The notes below the pieces were generated by a model. It did no database searches and was not told the DNA's origin. It was given only the letters and a program-made list of their open reading frames with translations. A stretch of DNA of 64,000 nucleotides from Polyangiaceae bacterium (GTDB lineage Bacteria; Myxococcota_A; Polyangia; Polyangiales; Polyangiaceae). The translations under genes and the position numbers were made by a program. The DNA is taken from contig JADJYE010000008.1 of the NCBI GenBank assembly GCA_016719945.1, positions 248,001 through 312,000 on the forward strand. The letters run 5' to 3'. Shown one piece after another: positions 1-9,517 of this stretch; positions within the stretch are counted from its first letter, which is position 1; each line of letters begins with the position of its first letter.

Positions 1-413
1 ATCCCGATGACGTGCTTGATGCTCGAGACCTTCTCGGCGACCTTCTTGCAACCCTCGAGGACCTTGGCCGAGCCGGCGACGAGGGCCACCGCGGAGCAGT
101 CCTCGGTGATGAACACCCACTCCTTCGGGTTCTGCGCCTCGTACATGGGCACCAGCGCAGCGCCGAGCCCGTAGCAGGCGTACGCGAGCACCGCCCACTC
201 CTCGCGGTTGTTCGCCACGACGGCGACGTTGTCCCCCGCCTTGATCCCGAGCGCGGCGAGGCCGCCGCGAAGGTCAGCGACCTGCTTGGCGACCTGGGCA
301 AACGTGGACCACCGCCACTCGCCGCCTCGCTTCGTCCCGAACAGCTGCTGTGAAGCGTATTTCTTGGCGGACTGGTCGAACATGTCGACCAGGTTCTTGA
401 ACTTCTCGGCCAT
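1..413 (-). CDS. Long-chain acyl-CoA synthetase (AMP-binding), N-terminal part only
   Basis: The first 137 residues of an AMP-dependent acyl-CoA synthetase are present; the rest lies beyond the left edge. The start is the ATG at 413-411 (MAEKFKNLVDMF). The segment WSTFAQVAKQVADLRGGLAALGIKAGD followed by VAVVANNREEWAV and GAALVPMYEAQNPKEW is the usual N-terminal lobe of FadD/FAA1-type ligases, which adenylate fatty acids and transfer them to CoA. The P-loop and the catalytic adenylate-forming motifs are not in the window, so substrate length cannot be judged. It is transcribed divergently from the lipoprotein gene at 597, with about 180 bp between them in which I see no distinct element. Confidence 0.88.
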   Translation of the reverse strand, partial: MAEKFKNLVDMFDQSAKKYASQQLFGTKRGGEWRWSTFAQVAKQVADLRGGLAALGIKAGDNVAVVANNREEWAVLAYACYGLGAALVPMYEAQNPKEWVFITEDCSAVALVAGSAKVLEGCKKVAEKVSSIKHVIG

Positions 414-596
414 GTTGGGTGCCTTTGTCGCAGAGAGGCGCGCACCGGCTCGCGAGCGCAGAAGGCGTCGGAGCGAGCCGAAGGGACCCGCCGTGGCGGG
501 CGAGCGCGTGCAGAAGCAGCGGGACGCTAGAGAATCGCCCTATCTTCGTCAACGGCAGCGCAAACCAAACGCCCGCAGCGTTGTCCAAGGATGCTC

Positions 597-3440
597 ATGT
601 CCCCCCGACTCGCGGTCCTCCTCGGCCTGCTCGCCGCCTGCGCTGCGCCCGAGCCCGTCACCCCCAAGCCGCCGCCGAGCGCCCCTGCCCCGATCTGGGT
701 CGGCCTCGAGGAGGCCCCGTCCACCCTCGCGCCGGTGCGCTTTCGGGCCGACGCCGAGCGGCCCGTGGTGATCTCCCAGCTCGAGAGCCGCACCACCGTG
801 AGCGGCCCGATCGCGTGGACCGAGCTGTCGATCAAGCTGACCAACCTGGGCGTGGCCGACGCCGCGGGGACGCTCGAGCTCGATCTGTCGGGCTCGACGA
901 CGGCCGCGCTCGAGGTCCCCTCGCAAGGCGATCCGCTGGCGCTCGCAGAGCTTCGGGGCCCGACCCGCCCGGGAGCGCGCACCTTCCGCACCCGGCGCCG
1001 CACGATCCCGGGGAACGACAGCGTCACCGTCGTCCTGCGCCACGCGATGATCACAGGCGGCCCCGAGCGCTCGGCGCGGCTGCTGCTCGGCGGGCTCGGG
1101 CCGCTCGAGCGGGCGCGGGTCGTGGTCAGCGAGCTGGGCGCGGCCGTGCCCATCAGCGACCAAGACCTCGCGGGTGCGCCGCTCGCCGACGTCATCGTGC
1201 GCGGGCAGAGCGCGCGCGAGGCTCGCGGCGGCGGGCTCCGCCTCTCGCGCGAGGAGGTGCCGCGCGCCGGCAAGCCGGCGGCGCCGATCCGCGGGCTCGT
1301 CTTGCTGCTCGACACGAGCGCGGCGCGCGCGCACGACCTGCAGGCACAGGCGCGCCTCGCGCGCGACCTCAGCGCCGCGCTCGCCCCCGACGCGCCCGTC
1401 GTGGTCGCCGCGCACGACCTGGAGCCCGTGCTGCTGTTCGAGGGCCGCGCCGCAGACACGCCGCGCGATCTGGCGCTCAAGCTGAAGCAGCGGGGCGCGC
1501 TCGGTGCCTCTCAGACGGAGGGCGCCCTGGCGTGGGCGATCGACAAGGCAGGCTCCGCCTACGATCGCGTGGTGCTCGTCTCGGACGGGATCGACGGGCT
1601 CGCGGCGGTCGATCCCGCGGGCCTCGCCTCACGCCTGCGCGAGCGGGCGCGCGGCTCCGACCTGAGGATCGACGTCGTCACGCCGAGCGGCGCGCAGAGC
1701 TCGCCCCACCTGGTGGCGCTCGCGCGAGATGTGGCGCCGCGGCGCGGGCGGCTCGCGGCGCTGCACGGGTCCCCCGCCAGCGTCGTGGGCGCCCCCGACG
1801 GGGCCCCCGCGCAGCCGCGGCTCTGGGCGTGGCCCGCTCCGCCCGACGTCGCCCCCGAGGGCGCCGAGCTCGTCGTCGCGGCCCTCGACGGCTCGCCGGC
1901 CGCGAGCGGGGCCGTCCCGGCGTGGACGCTCGCGGCGATCGCTGCCGCGCCGGCTCGCGCCGCGAAGCCGTTCGATCGGGTCGCGGCGCTGATGAAGAGC
2001 GCGCGCCCGTTCTACGGCAGCGAGGTCGATCGACAGGAGCTCGATCCGCTGAGCGCGCTCGAGGAGCGCAAGAAGGCGACGAAGGAGTCGGCTCAGCCCA
2101 CCGTGGAGGTGACGCCCGCTCCCGCGGCCGAGGGCGAGCCCCCCAAGGCGACGAAGGGGACGCTGCCTCCGCAGTCGATCCAAGACATCGTGCGCAAGAA
2201 CCTGGGCAAGGCCCGCGCCTGTTATCAGGACGCGCTGCGCCGCGTGCCCCAGGCGAAGGGCCGCATCGTCGTCCGCTTCTCGATCACGCCCGAGGGTCCA
2301 GTGTCGCTCGCGCGAGCGCTGTCGAGCGAGGTCGACGACGCCAAGCTCGTGGCGTGTGTCGTGCGCGCGTTCGAAGAGCTCGCTTTCCCGGCGTCGGACC
2401 GCGAGCCCATCGTGGTCACCTACCCGCTCGTGCTCGAGAAGTCGGCCTCGAAAGACGCCGCGCCGCTCGCCTCGGGAAACCCGGTCCTCAAGCCGAGCAG
2501 GGTCCCGCCCCCGAAGGCGCCGAAGGAGCCGTGGCTGGACGACCTGAGGCCGATCTACGAGGCGTCGCTGCGAGGAGACCACGCGGTCGCGGCCGAGCTC
2601 GCGAAGCAGAAGGTGGCGGCTCAGCCCGACCGCGCGCTCGGTTATCTCGCCCTGGGCGACGCGCTGCTCTCGGCCGGGCGCGGCGCGGAGGCCACGCGAG
2701 CGTACGCGTCGATCCTCGACCTTGACGCCACGGACTCGAGCCCGCTTCGGCTCGCCGCCGGCAGGCTCGCCGCCGCCGGGACGCCGCTCGGCGCAGCGCT
2801 CGCCGAAGAGGCGCTGCTGTTCGCGGTCGAGCTCTCCCCGGAAGAGCCCCACGCTCTCGCTGCGGTCGCCTCCCTGCGCGCGGAGGCAGGTCGGCTCGAG
2901 GAGGCGCTGGTGCTGCTCGATCTCGCCCTCGCGCGCGCCACGGACCCTACCAAGCACCCTGGCCTGCGCGACGCCGTGCGGGCCGACCTCGGGATGTTCG
3001 CGGCGGCGCTCGTAGTGAAGCAGGACGTGAAGAAGGTCCGCGTGGAGCGCTGGCTCGCCGACGTCGGCGCGAAGCTCGCGGGCCCGTCGCTCCGCGCGCT
3101 GCTGTCGTGGGAGGGAGACGCCGACGTCGACCTCGTCGTGCGCGACGCAGGCCTGTCGATCGCCAGCAAGGTCACCCCGGCGCTGCCGACGGGGGGGCGC
3201 CTGATCGGGGACGCGCTGAAGGGCCCCGCGGCCGAGGCCTTCGTGCTCGAGGCGCCACCGTCCAGCCGGAGCGCGCCCTACACCTTCTCTGCAGCGCTCG
3301 CGTCGTCCCTGACCGCATACGCCACCGGGACCCTCGAGCTCGTCGAGCTCAGCCCCAGCGACAAGCTCTCGTTCTCTCGCCGGCCCGTGCTCATCCAGGT
3401 CCCGGGCGCGGAGGTCACCGCCTTGACCCTCGAGCGCTAG
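597..3440 (+). CDS. AgmX-tail lipoprotein with VIT/VWA-like and TPR regions (paralogue 1)
   Basis: A secreted lipoprotein of about 947 residues. A short signal peptide ends in a lipobox (LLAAC). A beta-rich VIT-like part and a degenerate VWA-like part (LVLLLDTSAARAHDL) follow. Around residues 525-625 is an AgmX/PglI-type C-terminal domain (IVRKNLGKARACYQDAL, GRIVVRFSITPEG, one Cys in VACVV), and then TPR-like helices to the end. The AgmX-type domain is common in myxobacterial envelope and gliding proteins. The ATG at 597 is preferred over 591 because AAGGA (587-591) then has normal spacing. A longer paralogue of similar plan lies at 19744-23485. Exact function is unknown; a role in the cell envelope is inferred from the signal peptide and domains. 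Confidence 0.8.
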   Translation: MSPRLAVLLGLLAACAAPEPVTPKPPPSAPAPIWVGLEEAPSTLAPVRFRADAERPVVISQLESRTTVSGPIAWTELSIKLTNLGVADAAGTLELDLSGSTTAALEVPSQGDPLALAELRGPTRPGARTFRTRRRTIPGNDSVTVVLRHAMITGGPERSARLLLGGLGPLERARVVVSELGAAVPISDQDLAGAPLADVIVRGQSAREARGGGLRLSREEVPRAGKPAAPIRGLVLLLDTSAARAHDLQAQARLARDLSAALAPDAPVVVAAHDLEPVLLFEGRAADTPRDLALKLKQRGALGASQTEGALAWAIDKAGSAYDRVVLVSDGIDGLAAVDPAGLASRLRERARGSDLRIDVVTPSGAQSSPHLVALARDVAPRRGRLAALHGSPASVVGAPDGAPAQPRLWAWPAPPDVAPEGAELVVAALDGSPAASGAVPAWTLAAIAAAPARAAKPFDRVAALMKSARPFYGSEVDRQELDPLSALEERKKATKESAQPTVEVTPAPAAEGEPPKATKGTLPPQSIQDIVRKNLGKARACYQDALRRVPQAKGRIVVRFSITPEGPVSLARALSSEVDDAKLVACVVRAFEELAFPASDREPIVVTYPLVLEKSASKDAAPLASGNPVLKPSRVPPPKAPKEPWLDDLRPIYEASLRGDHAVAAELAKQKVAAQPDRALGYLALGDALLSAGRGAEATRAYASILDLDATDSSPLRLAAGRLAAAGTPLGAALAEEALLFAVELSPEEPHALAAVASLRAEAGRLEEALVLLDLALARATDPTKHPGLRDAVRADLGMFAAALVVKQDVKKVRVERWLADVGAKLAGPSLRALLSWEGDADVDLVVRDAGLSIASKVTPALPTGGRLIGDALKGPAAEAFVLEAPPSSRSAPYTFSAALASSLTAYATGTLELVELSPSDKLSFSRRPVLIQVPGAEVTALTLER

Positions 3441-3519
3441 CACCCGCCGCTCGGCGCCCGACAGAGCTTGCTTCGTCGGCCAGGTGCTACCAAGCTCCGC
3501 CCCGCGAGCGCGAGCGACG

Positions 3520-5010
3520 ATGCAGTATTGGGTCACCACCTTCGGCTGTCAGATGAACGTGCACGACTCCGATCGCATGCACGAGGTCATGCGCGGCGCG
3601 GGGTGGTCCGAGGCCGAAGAGGCGCGCGCCGCCGACGTCATCGTCCTCAACACCTGCAGCGTGCGCGAGAAGGCCGAGCAGAAGCTGCTCAGCGAGCTCG
3701 GGCGGCTCGCGAAGCTCAAGGACGATCGCCCCGGGCTCTTGCTCGTCGTGGCCGGCTGCGTCGCCCAGCAAGAGGGCGACAAGCTGCTGGCCGCGCAGCG
3801 CGGGGTCGATCTCGTGCTCGGCCCGGACAACATCCCCGAGCTGCCGCACCTGTTGGGCGAGCTGTCCTCGGGCGCACCGCCGCTCACGCGCACCGTCTTC
3901 GACCTCGACGCGCCGCAGTTCCTGCTCGCGACGAGCGTCGCCGAGGGCAAGGTGACCAGCTTCGTGACGACGATGAAGGGCTGCGACGAGCGCTGCTCCT
4001 TCTGCGTGGTCCCGTACACGCGCGGCCCCGAGCGCTACCGGCCGAGCGCAGACATCGTGCTCGAGATCAACGGCCTCGTGGAGCGTGGGGTGCGCGAGAT
4101 CACGCTGCTCGGCCAGACCGTGAACAGCTACCGAGATCCGTCGGGCGCGCCCCCGCCAGCGCCCGGGCGCGGCGCATCGGAAGACGAGAGCGAGTTCGCG
4201 GCGCTCCTGCGCGCGATCGCCGCGGGCGCGCCCGGGCTCGCGCGGCTGCGCTACACGAGCCCCCACCCGCGCCACCTCGTGCCCTCGCTCGAGCGCGCTC
4301 ACGCCGAGCTATCGATCCTGCCGAGGCACGTCCACCTGCCGGTGCAGTCAGGGAGCGATCGCGTGCTCAAGCGGATGATCCGCCGCTACACCGCCGCAGA
4401 GTACGCCGCGCGCGCCGCGAGCCTGCGCGCGGCCGTCCCGGGGCTCACCCTGTCGACCGACGTGATCGTCGGCTTCCCGGGCGAGACCGACGAGGACTTC
4501 GACGCGACCCTCCGGCTGGTCGAAGAGCTGGGCTTCCTGGGCGTGTTCGGCTTCAAGTACTCGCGTCGCCCCCACACGCCGGCGCTCAAGCTCGCCGACG
4601 ACGTCCCCGAGGCGAAGAAGAGCGAGCGCCTCGCGCGGCTCTTCGAGCTGTCCGAGCGGCTCGTGGTGGAGCACAACGCCGGCCTCGTGGGCTCGCGGCA
4701 GCGGGTGCTGATCGAGGGGCCCGCGAAGCGCGCCGCCTCCACCGACGGCCCCGCGCGCCCTCACCAAGGCGAGGTGCGCACGTTCACGGGTCGCACCGAC
4801 CGCAACGAGATCGTCCACGTCGACGACCCGGCCGCGCAGGGGCTGGTCGGGGAGATCGTCGAGCTGACGGTCGCGCGCGCCCTCAAGCACAGCCTCGTCG
4901 GAGAGCTCGACGCCGCCGATCGCGAGCGCGGGCTCGCGGCCGCCGCAGCACTGGCGAGCGGCCCGCGCCGCACCCGACTGCCGGTGTTGTCCACGGAGGG
5001 TCGACCATGA
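3520..5010 (+). CDS. miaB: tRNA-2-methylthio-N6-dimethylallyladenosine synthase MiaB
   Basis: A radical-SAM methylthiotransferase of 496 residues that adds a methylthio group to i6A37 of tRNAs. The N-terminal UPF0004 domain carries three conserved cysteines (C10, C46, C80) for one 4Fe-4S cluster. The radical-SAM triad is C155-x3-C159-x2-C162 ([16 protein letters not shown]). A TRAM-like region follows near the C-terminus ([19 protein letters not shown]). The start at 3520 begins directly with the family N-terminus [13 protein letters not shown]; the open frame extends upstream but without homology. A Pro/Gly/Glu-rich insertion sits around residues 208-225. The stop overlaps the next gene's start (ATGA), so the two are probably co-translated. 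Confidence 0.95.
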   Translation: MQYWVTTFGCQMNVHDSDRMHEVMRGAGWSEAEEARAADVIVLNTCSVREKAEQKLLSELGRLAKLKDDRPGLLLVVAGCVAQQEGDKLLAAQRGVDLVLGPDNIPELPHLLGELSSGAPPLTRTVFDLDAPQFLLATSVAEGKVTSFVTTMKGCDERCSFCVVPYTRGPERYRPSADIVLEINGLVERGVREITLLGQTVNSYRDPSGAPPPAPGRGASEDESEFAALLRAIAAGAPGLARLRYTSPHPRHLVPSLERAHAELSILPRHVHLPVQSGSDRVLKRMIRRYTAAEYAARAASLRAAVPGLTLSTDVIVGFPGETDEDFDATLRLVEELGFLGVFGFKYSRRPHTPALKLADDVPEAKKSERLARLFELSERLVVEHNAGLVGSRQRVLIEGPAKRAASTDGPARPHQGEVRTFTGRTDRNEIVHVDDPAAQGLVGEIVELTVARALKHSLVGELDAADRERGLAAAAALASGPRRTRLPVLSTEGRP

Positions 5011-5537
5011 GCACCTGCCTCACGTTCAAAGGAAAGACGCCCCACGTCGCCCCCGACGTGTTCGTCGCCCCCGGCGCGACGCTGATCGGCGACGTGACGA
5101 TCGGCGCCGGCTCGAGCGTGTGGTTCGGCTGCGTGCTGCGCGCGGACGTCGGCTCGATCGTGATCGGGCAGCGGACGAACATCCAAGACCTCTCGTGTCT
5201 GCACATGACCGACGGCCTCTCCAACACCGTCGTCGGCGACGACGTGACGGTCGGGCACCGCGCGGTCTTGCACGGCTGCACCGTGGAGGACGGCGCGTTG
5301 ATCGGCATGGGCGCGATCCTGCTGGACGGGGTCGTGGTCGGCCGAGACGCGGTGATCGCCGCGGGGGCCCTCGTCCCGCCGCGCATGGTGATCCCTGCCG
5401 GCGCCATGGTGAAGGGCAGCCCCGCCAAGGTGGTGCGCGACGCGACGCCCGAGGAGCGCATGATGGGGCGCGTCGGCGCGGCCCACTACGTCGAGAGCGC
5501 GAGGCTCTACCTCCCCCTCGTGCGAACGGAGCGGTGA
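5007..5537 (+). CDS. Gamma-carbonic anhydrase family protein (left-handed beta-helix)
   Basis: A hexapeptide-repeat protein of 176 residues of the gamma-carbonic anhydrase/YrdA/PaaY family. Repeats such as [22 protein letters not shown] and [17 protein letters not shown] form the beta-helix. The candidate metal ligands are the histidines in CLHMTDG and in GHRAVLHGC, matching the family's three-His site. Some members hydrate CO2 and others have no known activity, so the enzymatic call is by family only. The start ATG overlaps the miaB stop (ATGA), and the thiS-like gene begins 2 bp after the stop, so the three form one transcription unit. Confidence 0.9.
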   Translation: MSTCLTFKGKTPHVAPDVFVAPGATLIGDVTIGAGSSVWFGCVLRADVGSIVIGQRTNIQDLSCLHMTDGLSNTVVGDDVTVGHRAVLHGCTVEDGALIGMGAILLDGVVVGRDAVIAAGALVPPRMVIPAGAMVKGSPAKVVRDATPEERMMGRVGAAHYVESARLYLPLVRTER

Positions 5538-5539
5538 GC

Positions 5540-5740
5540 ATGCGGCTCGTGGTCAACGGCGACCCCATGGAGGTCGCAGACGGCGCGACGGTGGCCGACT
5601 TGCTGGGCAAGCTCGGCCTCGGGCCCGGCCCCGTCGCGGTGGAGCGCAACGGAGACGTCGTCCCGAGGCGCACCCACGGCGACGTGAAGCTCGCCGAGGG
5701 AGACCAGATCGAGGTCGTCCATTTCGTTGGCGGGGGCTGA
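5540..5740 (+). CDS. thiS: Sulfur carrier protein ThiS
   Basis: A 66-residue ubiquitin-like sulfur carrier. It opens [22 protein letters not shown], has the [12 protein letters not shown] segment typical of ThiS, and ends in glycines (VVHFVGGG), the tail that is adenylated and thiocarboxylated for thiazole formation in thiamine synthesis. It starts 2 bp after the carbonic-anhydrase-like gene. No thiG, thiF or thiE is next to it, so the partner genes must be elsewhere. A related MoaD-like carrier cannot be excluded, but the length and central motif favour ThiS. Confidence 0.85.
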   Translation: MRLVVNGDPMEVADGATVADLLGKLGLGPGPVAVERNGDVVPRRTHGDVKLAEGDQIEVVHFVGGG

Positions 5741-5800
5741 CGGGTGAGGGCCTCGCCTGGAAGTTCGCGCCGCCCACCAGCGTAGGTACGATAGCGCCTC

Positions 5801-7198
5801 GTGTCGGTCACTCGATGGGTTGCCTGTGTTGCGGTGGGCGTCGGCCTCGGCGCTGTCGGGGGGCTCGGCGCGCACTCGCTGTTGCCGCGCTCGCCCTACG
5901 CCGAGGGCCTGTGGCTCGGGGGCCGGCCGCTCCCCAAGGCGCGAGAGGTCGGCGGGCTCATCGACGAGCTGCGCGCGGAGGTCCGCGCCCGCCCCGTGTA
6001 CCTGCACCACGGAGAAGAATTCACCGAGGTCACGTACGGCGAGCTCGGGGTCGACCTCGACATCTCGGCGACGCTCGCGCAGGCCGAGCGGGTCGCACAC
6101 ACCGGCTCGCTCGCGGAGCGGATCCGGGAGGCACGCGCCGCGAAGCGCGGCGAGATCGATCTCCCGCTCGTGTACCGCGTCGATCTGGTCAAGGCGAGGA
6201 TCGTGCTCGAACAGCTCGCCGAGCGCATCACCACCGCGCCGGTCGACGCCCAGATGGACATCAAGAACCGCCGCAAGACCCCCGACGTCCCCGGGCGAAC
6301 CCTGGACGTGGGGCTCAGCATGGCGGCCGTCGAGGAGGCGCGCTTCGACCACCTCGGCGGCGCCCACCTCGTGCTCACCACCAAGCAGGTGCGCGCCAAG
6401 ATCACCACCAAGGATCTCGTCGACGTCGACGTCACCAAGACGCTCGGGTCGTTCGAGACGACCTTCGTCACGTTCGGCGTCGGCGTCGGGCGCAGCGTCA
6501 ACATCGCCCGCGCCGCACAGGGCCTCGACGGCACCATCATCGCGCCCGGCCAGACCATCAGCTTCAACGAGCTCGTGGGGCCGCGCACGCTCGAGCGCGG
6601 GTTCACCTGGGCGCCGGAGATCCAGGGCGACGAGCTGACCACCGGCGTGGGCGGCGGGACCTGTCAGGTCTCGAGCACGCTGTTCAACGCCGCGCTCTTC
6701 AGCGCGCTCGAGATCGTCGAGCGGCAGAGCCACTCGAGGCCGTCCTCCTACGCGAAGCTCGGGCTCGACGCGACGGTCGTCTACAGCACCGTCGACCTGA
6801 AGATCAAGAACCCCTTCACGTTCCCCATCATGATCCACGCGACGCTGCCCAAGCCCGGGATCGTGAAGGTCGAGCTGCTCGGGGGCGACCCCCAGGCCGA
6901 GGTCACGTACTCGTACGGGATCGGCCACGTCGAGAACTACATGCGGCGCATCACGGTGAAGAGCCACCTCAAGGCCGGCACGCGCACGCGACGGCAGAAG
7001 GGCACGCGCGGCATGGACGTCTCGAGCGTGGTGACGATTCGCTGGAAGGACGGGCGCGTCGAGAACCGCACCTTCTTCAGCGGGTACCGGCCCGCCCCCG
7101 AGGTGTTCTGGGTCGCGCCAGGCTACGACGAGCGTGAGCTGCCCCCGTTGCCCGAGCACGCGCTGGGCGTCGAAGGCCGCGTCTACGACGAGGGCTAG
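5801..7198 (+). CDS. VanW family protein with YoaR-like domain
   Basis: A 465-residue membrane-anchored or exported protein starting at a GTG. An N-terminal hydrophobic segment (VACVAVGVGLGAVGGLGAHSLL) is followed by a YoaR-like putative peptidoglycan-binding region. The VanW domain holds the motifs TISFNELVGPRTLERGF and TGVGGGTCQVSSTLFNAAL. VanW proteins were named from vancomycin-resistance clusters, but the domain's biochemical role is unresolved. The position and signal suggest work on the cell wall. It is separated from thiS by 60 bp and from the phospholipase gene by about 140 bp. Confidence 0.85.
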   Translation: MSVTRWVACVAVGVGLGAVGGLGAHSLLPRSPYAEGLWLGGRPLPKAREVGGLIDELRAEVRARPVYLHHGEEFTEVTYGELGVDLDISATLAQAERVAHTGSLAERIREARAAKRGEIDLPLVYRVDLVKARIVLEQLAERITTAPVDAQMDIKNRRKTPDVPGRTLDVGLSMAAVEEARFDHLGGAHLVLTTKQVRAKITTKDLVDVDVTKTLGSFETTFVTFGVGVGRSVNIARAAQGLDGTIIAPGQTISFNELVGPRTLERGFTWAPEIQGDELTTGVGGGTCQVSSTLFNAALFSALEIVERQSHSRPSSYAKLGLDATVVYSTVDLKIKNPFTFPIMIHATLPKPGIVKVELLGGDPQAEVTYSYGIGHVENYMRRITVKSHLKAGTRTRRQKGTRGMDVSSVVTIRWKDGRVENRTFFSGYRPAPEVFWVAPGYDERELPPLPEHALGVEGRVYDEG

Positions 7199-7339
7199 CC
7201 TTCAGGATGGGCAACGAGCGATCCACCCAGGTTGCTCACCCTCCCTGGACCGCGCGTCGTCCAACCCCCCCAAATCCGCAGGAACCAGGCGGTAGGGCGG
7301 CGTCTCACATGTGGCACGATGGGTGCTGAGAGCCAGGCC

Positions 7340-9517
7340 ATGCTCCAGCGTCCCGTCCTCGGACCGTTCGGCGTCTCCCTCCTCGCCTGCTCCGTCCTCG
7401 CCTTCGGCGGGCTGCTCGGCTGCGCGGACGACGACCCGTCGCAGACACAGGACATCGACGACGGGACCGGTGGGCGTACGGTCGAGGACCCCGACACGAC
7501 GACCCCGGACAAGGCGAAGGCCGTCCTCGAGATCCACCCGCTGGACCTCTGGGCGCAGCCGCTGGTCGGGGGTGAGCTCGCGGTCGGGCAAGACATCCCC
7601 GTCGAAGGCTACGCCCCGGCGCGCGTGTACCTCGACGGCGCCGGCACGTTCGTCTTGAGGCTGTCGGCGCTCCACCACGAAGACCTCGAGGTCGACGTCA
7701 CGTTCGACGGCTCGGACTCGCTCCGCGGCGCGACGCTGGCGGCGGCGACCGAGGGGCACGGCGCCGTGATCACCCACGGCAGCGAGCTGATCGAGGGCCG
7801 CGAGGTGCCGGTGCACCGCGTGTTCCTGGGCCTCAGGCACCGCTGGTTCTCGGCCGAGGGCCGTCCGGCGCGCCACGGCAACCGGGTCGACGTGTTCATG
7901 GACGGCGAGACGGCGTGGAGCAGCGTGTACACCGACGTCAAGGCTGCGAAGAGCGAGATCTTGGCGGCGAGCTGGTGGTGGGAGTCGGACTTCGAGCTGG
8001 TGCGCCCGTCGAATCACGCCACCCTCACGCCAGAGCAGCGCTGGCAGAACACGATGCTGGGCGCGATGGAGTCCAACACCGCGATCGTGCGCGTGTTGGT
8101 CGGGCAGTTCTGGGGACAGGACGGCGTCCTCTCCGGCCTGACCGTCGACGACTACATGCTCGCGTACGCCGCGCAGGCGGGCGACGGCATCGAATACATG
8201 GGCCAGGCGAACCAGACCGAGGGCACGTTCCAGTTCGCGATCCCGAGCTTCGCCTTCTCGGAGCGCGTGCGCGCCTCCAGCACCGAGCTCGCCGACGCCA
8301 CCTTCGACGAGGGAGAGGCGCTGATCGACTCGACGGTCCCCCAGCACGCCGTCGACCTCACCGAGTGGCCCGTCGACGTCGACGTGCAGCACGCGTCGTA
8401 CCACCAGAAGTTCTCCGTCATCGATCACGAGGTCGCCTACATCGGCGGGATGAACGTGAAGGCGACCGACTGGGACACCTCGGCGCACCACGTCTACGAC
8501 GCGCGCCGCATGGGCTTCGACGCGACGACCGAGGAGCGCGAGGCCGTGATGAACAAGGAGGCCGACTCCGAGACCGGCCCGCGCAAGGACTACATCGTCC
8601 GCGTGGAGGGTCCGGCCGCGCAGGACGCCGCGGACGTGTTCAAGAAGCGATGGGATCACCAGCGCAGCGCCGGCGCCGAATACGCAGAGAACGCCTCGGC
8701 CTTCGAGATCGTGCGCGACGTCGCGCCCCGCTCGGGCGGGCAGCAGGTGCAGGTCACCGCCACGCTGCCGGAGCCGTTCTGGGAGCACGCGATCGCCGAG
8801 ACCTGGTTCAACGCCGTCAACAACGCCGAGCGCTTCATCTTCATCGAGGACCAGTACTTCCGGATCCCCATGCTCAACGACGCGATCGTCGCGCGCATGG
8901 AAGAGGTCCCCGACCTGGTGCTGGTGGTCATCACCAAGCCCGTCAGCGAGTGGACCGACCCCGGCTGCGCGCAGACGCACCTCGCCGACTCCTTGTTCGA
9001 GACGAGCTTCCCCGGCCGCTATGTGACGCTCCAGCTGCGCGCCTTCGACACGGTCGAGACCTGGGGCTTCGACGAGACCGAGTCGCGCTTTGCCGACATC
9101 GACGTGCACTCGAAGGTGCTGATCGTCGACGACGTGTTCGCGAGCATCGGCTCGGCGAACAAGAACAACCGCGGGCTGGTGTACGAGGGCGAGCTGAACG
9201 TCGCCCTGGTCGACGAGACCTCCGTGACCGAGCTGAGGCGCCGCATCCTCTCCAACATCATGCCCGGCTGGTCGGCGACCGACGACGCGGCACAGTGGCT
9301 GGCCGACCTGGAGGCCGCGGCCGCGTACAACGACGCCGCCTACGCTGCGTGGGAGGAAGAGGGAGGCGATCTCGACCTCGACGGCGATCCCCTGCCCGCC
9401 GGGTTCGAGCCGCGCGGCCTGGTCTATTCGCTCGAGTTCAACCAGCTCGAGGACTGCTTGCTCGAGTCGGTGGGTCCGGACATGACGGGCGCGTCGGACG
9501 CGCCCGCCGATCCGTGA
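7340..9517 (+). CDS. Secreted phospholipase D family lipoprotein
   Basis: A PLD-superfamily phosphodiesterase of about 725 residues with both HxKxxxxD catalytic motifs: HQKFSVID followed by GGMN, and HSKVLIVD followed by GSANKNNRG. A signal peptide ends in a lipobox-like LLGC, followed by an acidic linker, so the protein is exported and probably lipid-anchored. ATG 7340 puts the signal peptide at the very N-terminus; ATG 7319 and 7232 are possible but add unlikely residues. Typical substrates are phospholipids; the real one is unknown. Its stop directly abuts the stop of the convergent aminopeptidase gene, with no spacer. Confidence 0.88.
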   Translation: MLQRPVLGPFGVSLLACSVLAFGGLLGCADDDPSQTQDIDDGTGGRTVEDPDTTTPDKAKAVLEIHPLDLWAQPLVGGELAVGQDIPVEGYAPARVYLDGAGTFVLRLSALHHEDLEVDVTFDGSDSLRGATLAAATEGHGAVITHGSELIEGREVPVHRVFLGLRHRWFSAEGRPARHGNRVDVFMDGETAWSSVYTDVKAAKSEILAASWWWESDFELVRPSNHATLTPEQRWQNTMLGAMESNTAIVRVLVGQFWGQDGVLSGLTVDDYMLAYAAQAGDGIEYMGQANQTEGTFQFAIPSFAFSERVRASSTELADATFDEGEALIDSTVPQHAVDLTEWPVDVDVQHASYHQKFSVIDHEVAYIGGMNVKATDWDTSAHHVYDARRMGFDATTEEREAVMNKEADSETGPRKDYIVRVEGPAAQDAADVFKKRWDHQRSAGAEYAENASAFEIVRDVAPRSGGQQVQVTATLPEPFWEHAIAETWFNAVNNAERFIFIEDQYFRIPMLNDAIVARMEEVPDLVLVVITKPVSEWTDPGCAQTHLADSLFETSFPGRYVTLQLRAFDTVETWGFDETESRFADIDVHSKVLIVDDVFASIGSANKNNRGLVYEGELNVALVDETSVTELRRRILSNIMPGWSATDDAAQWLADLEAAAAYNDAAYAAWEEEGGDLDLDGDPLPAGFEPRGLVYSLEFNQLEDCLLESVGPDMTGASDAPADP

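Noticed and set aside
419..2725. Long open frame antiparallel or parallel to the first AgmX-tail gene
   Set aside because: It is Arg/Ala-rich with no family signature, the usual shadow of a GC-rich gene in another frame.
7312..7330. Sigma54 promoter (TGGCAC and GTGC) before the phospholipase
   Set aside because: The -12 element is not TTGC and the site overlaps the start codons.
7232..7339. Phospholipase start at 7232
   Set aside because: It would put about 36 residues ahead of a normal signal peptide.
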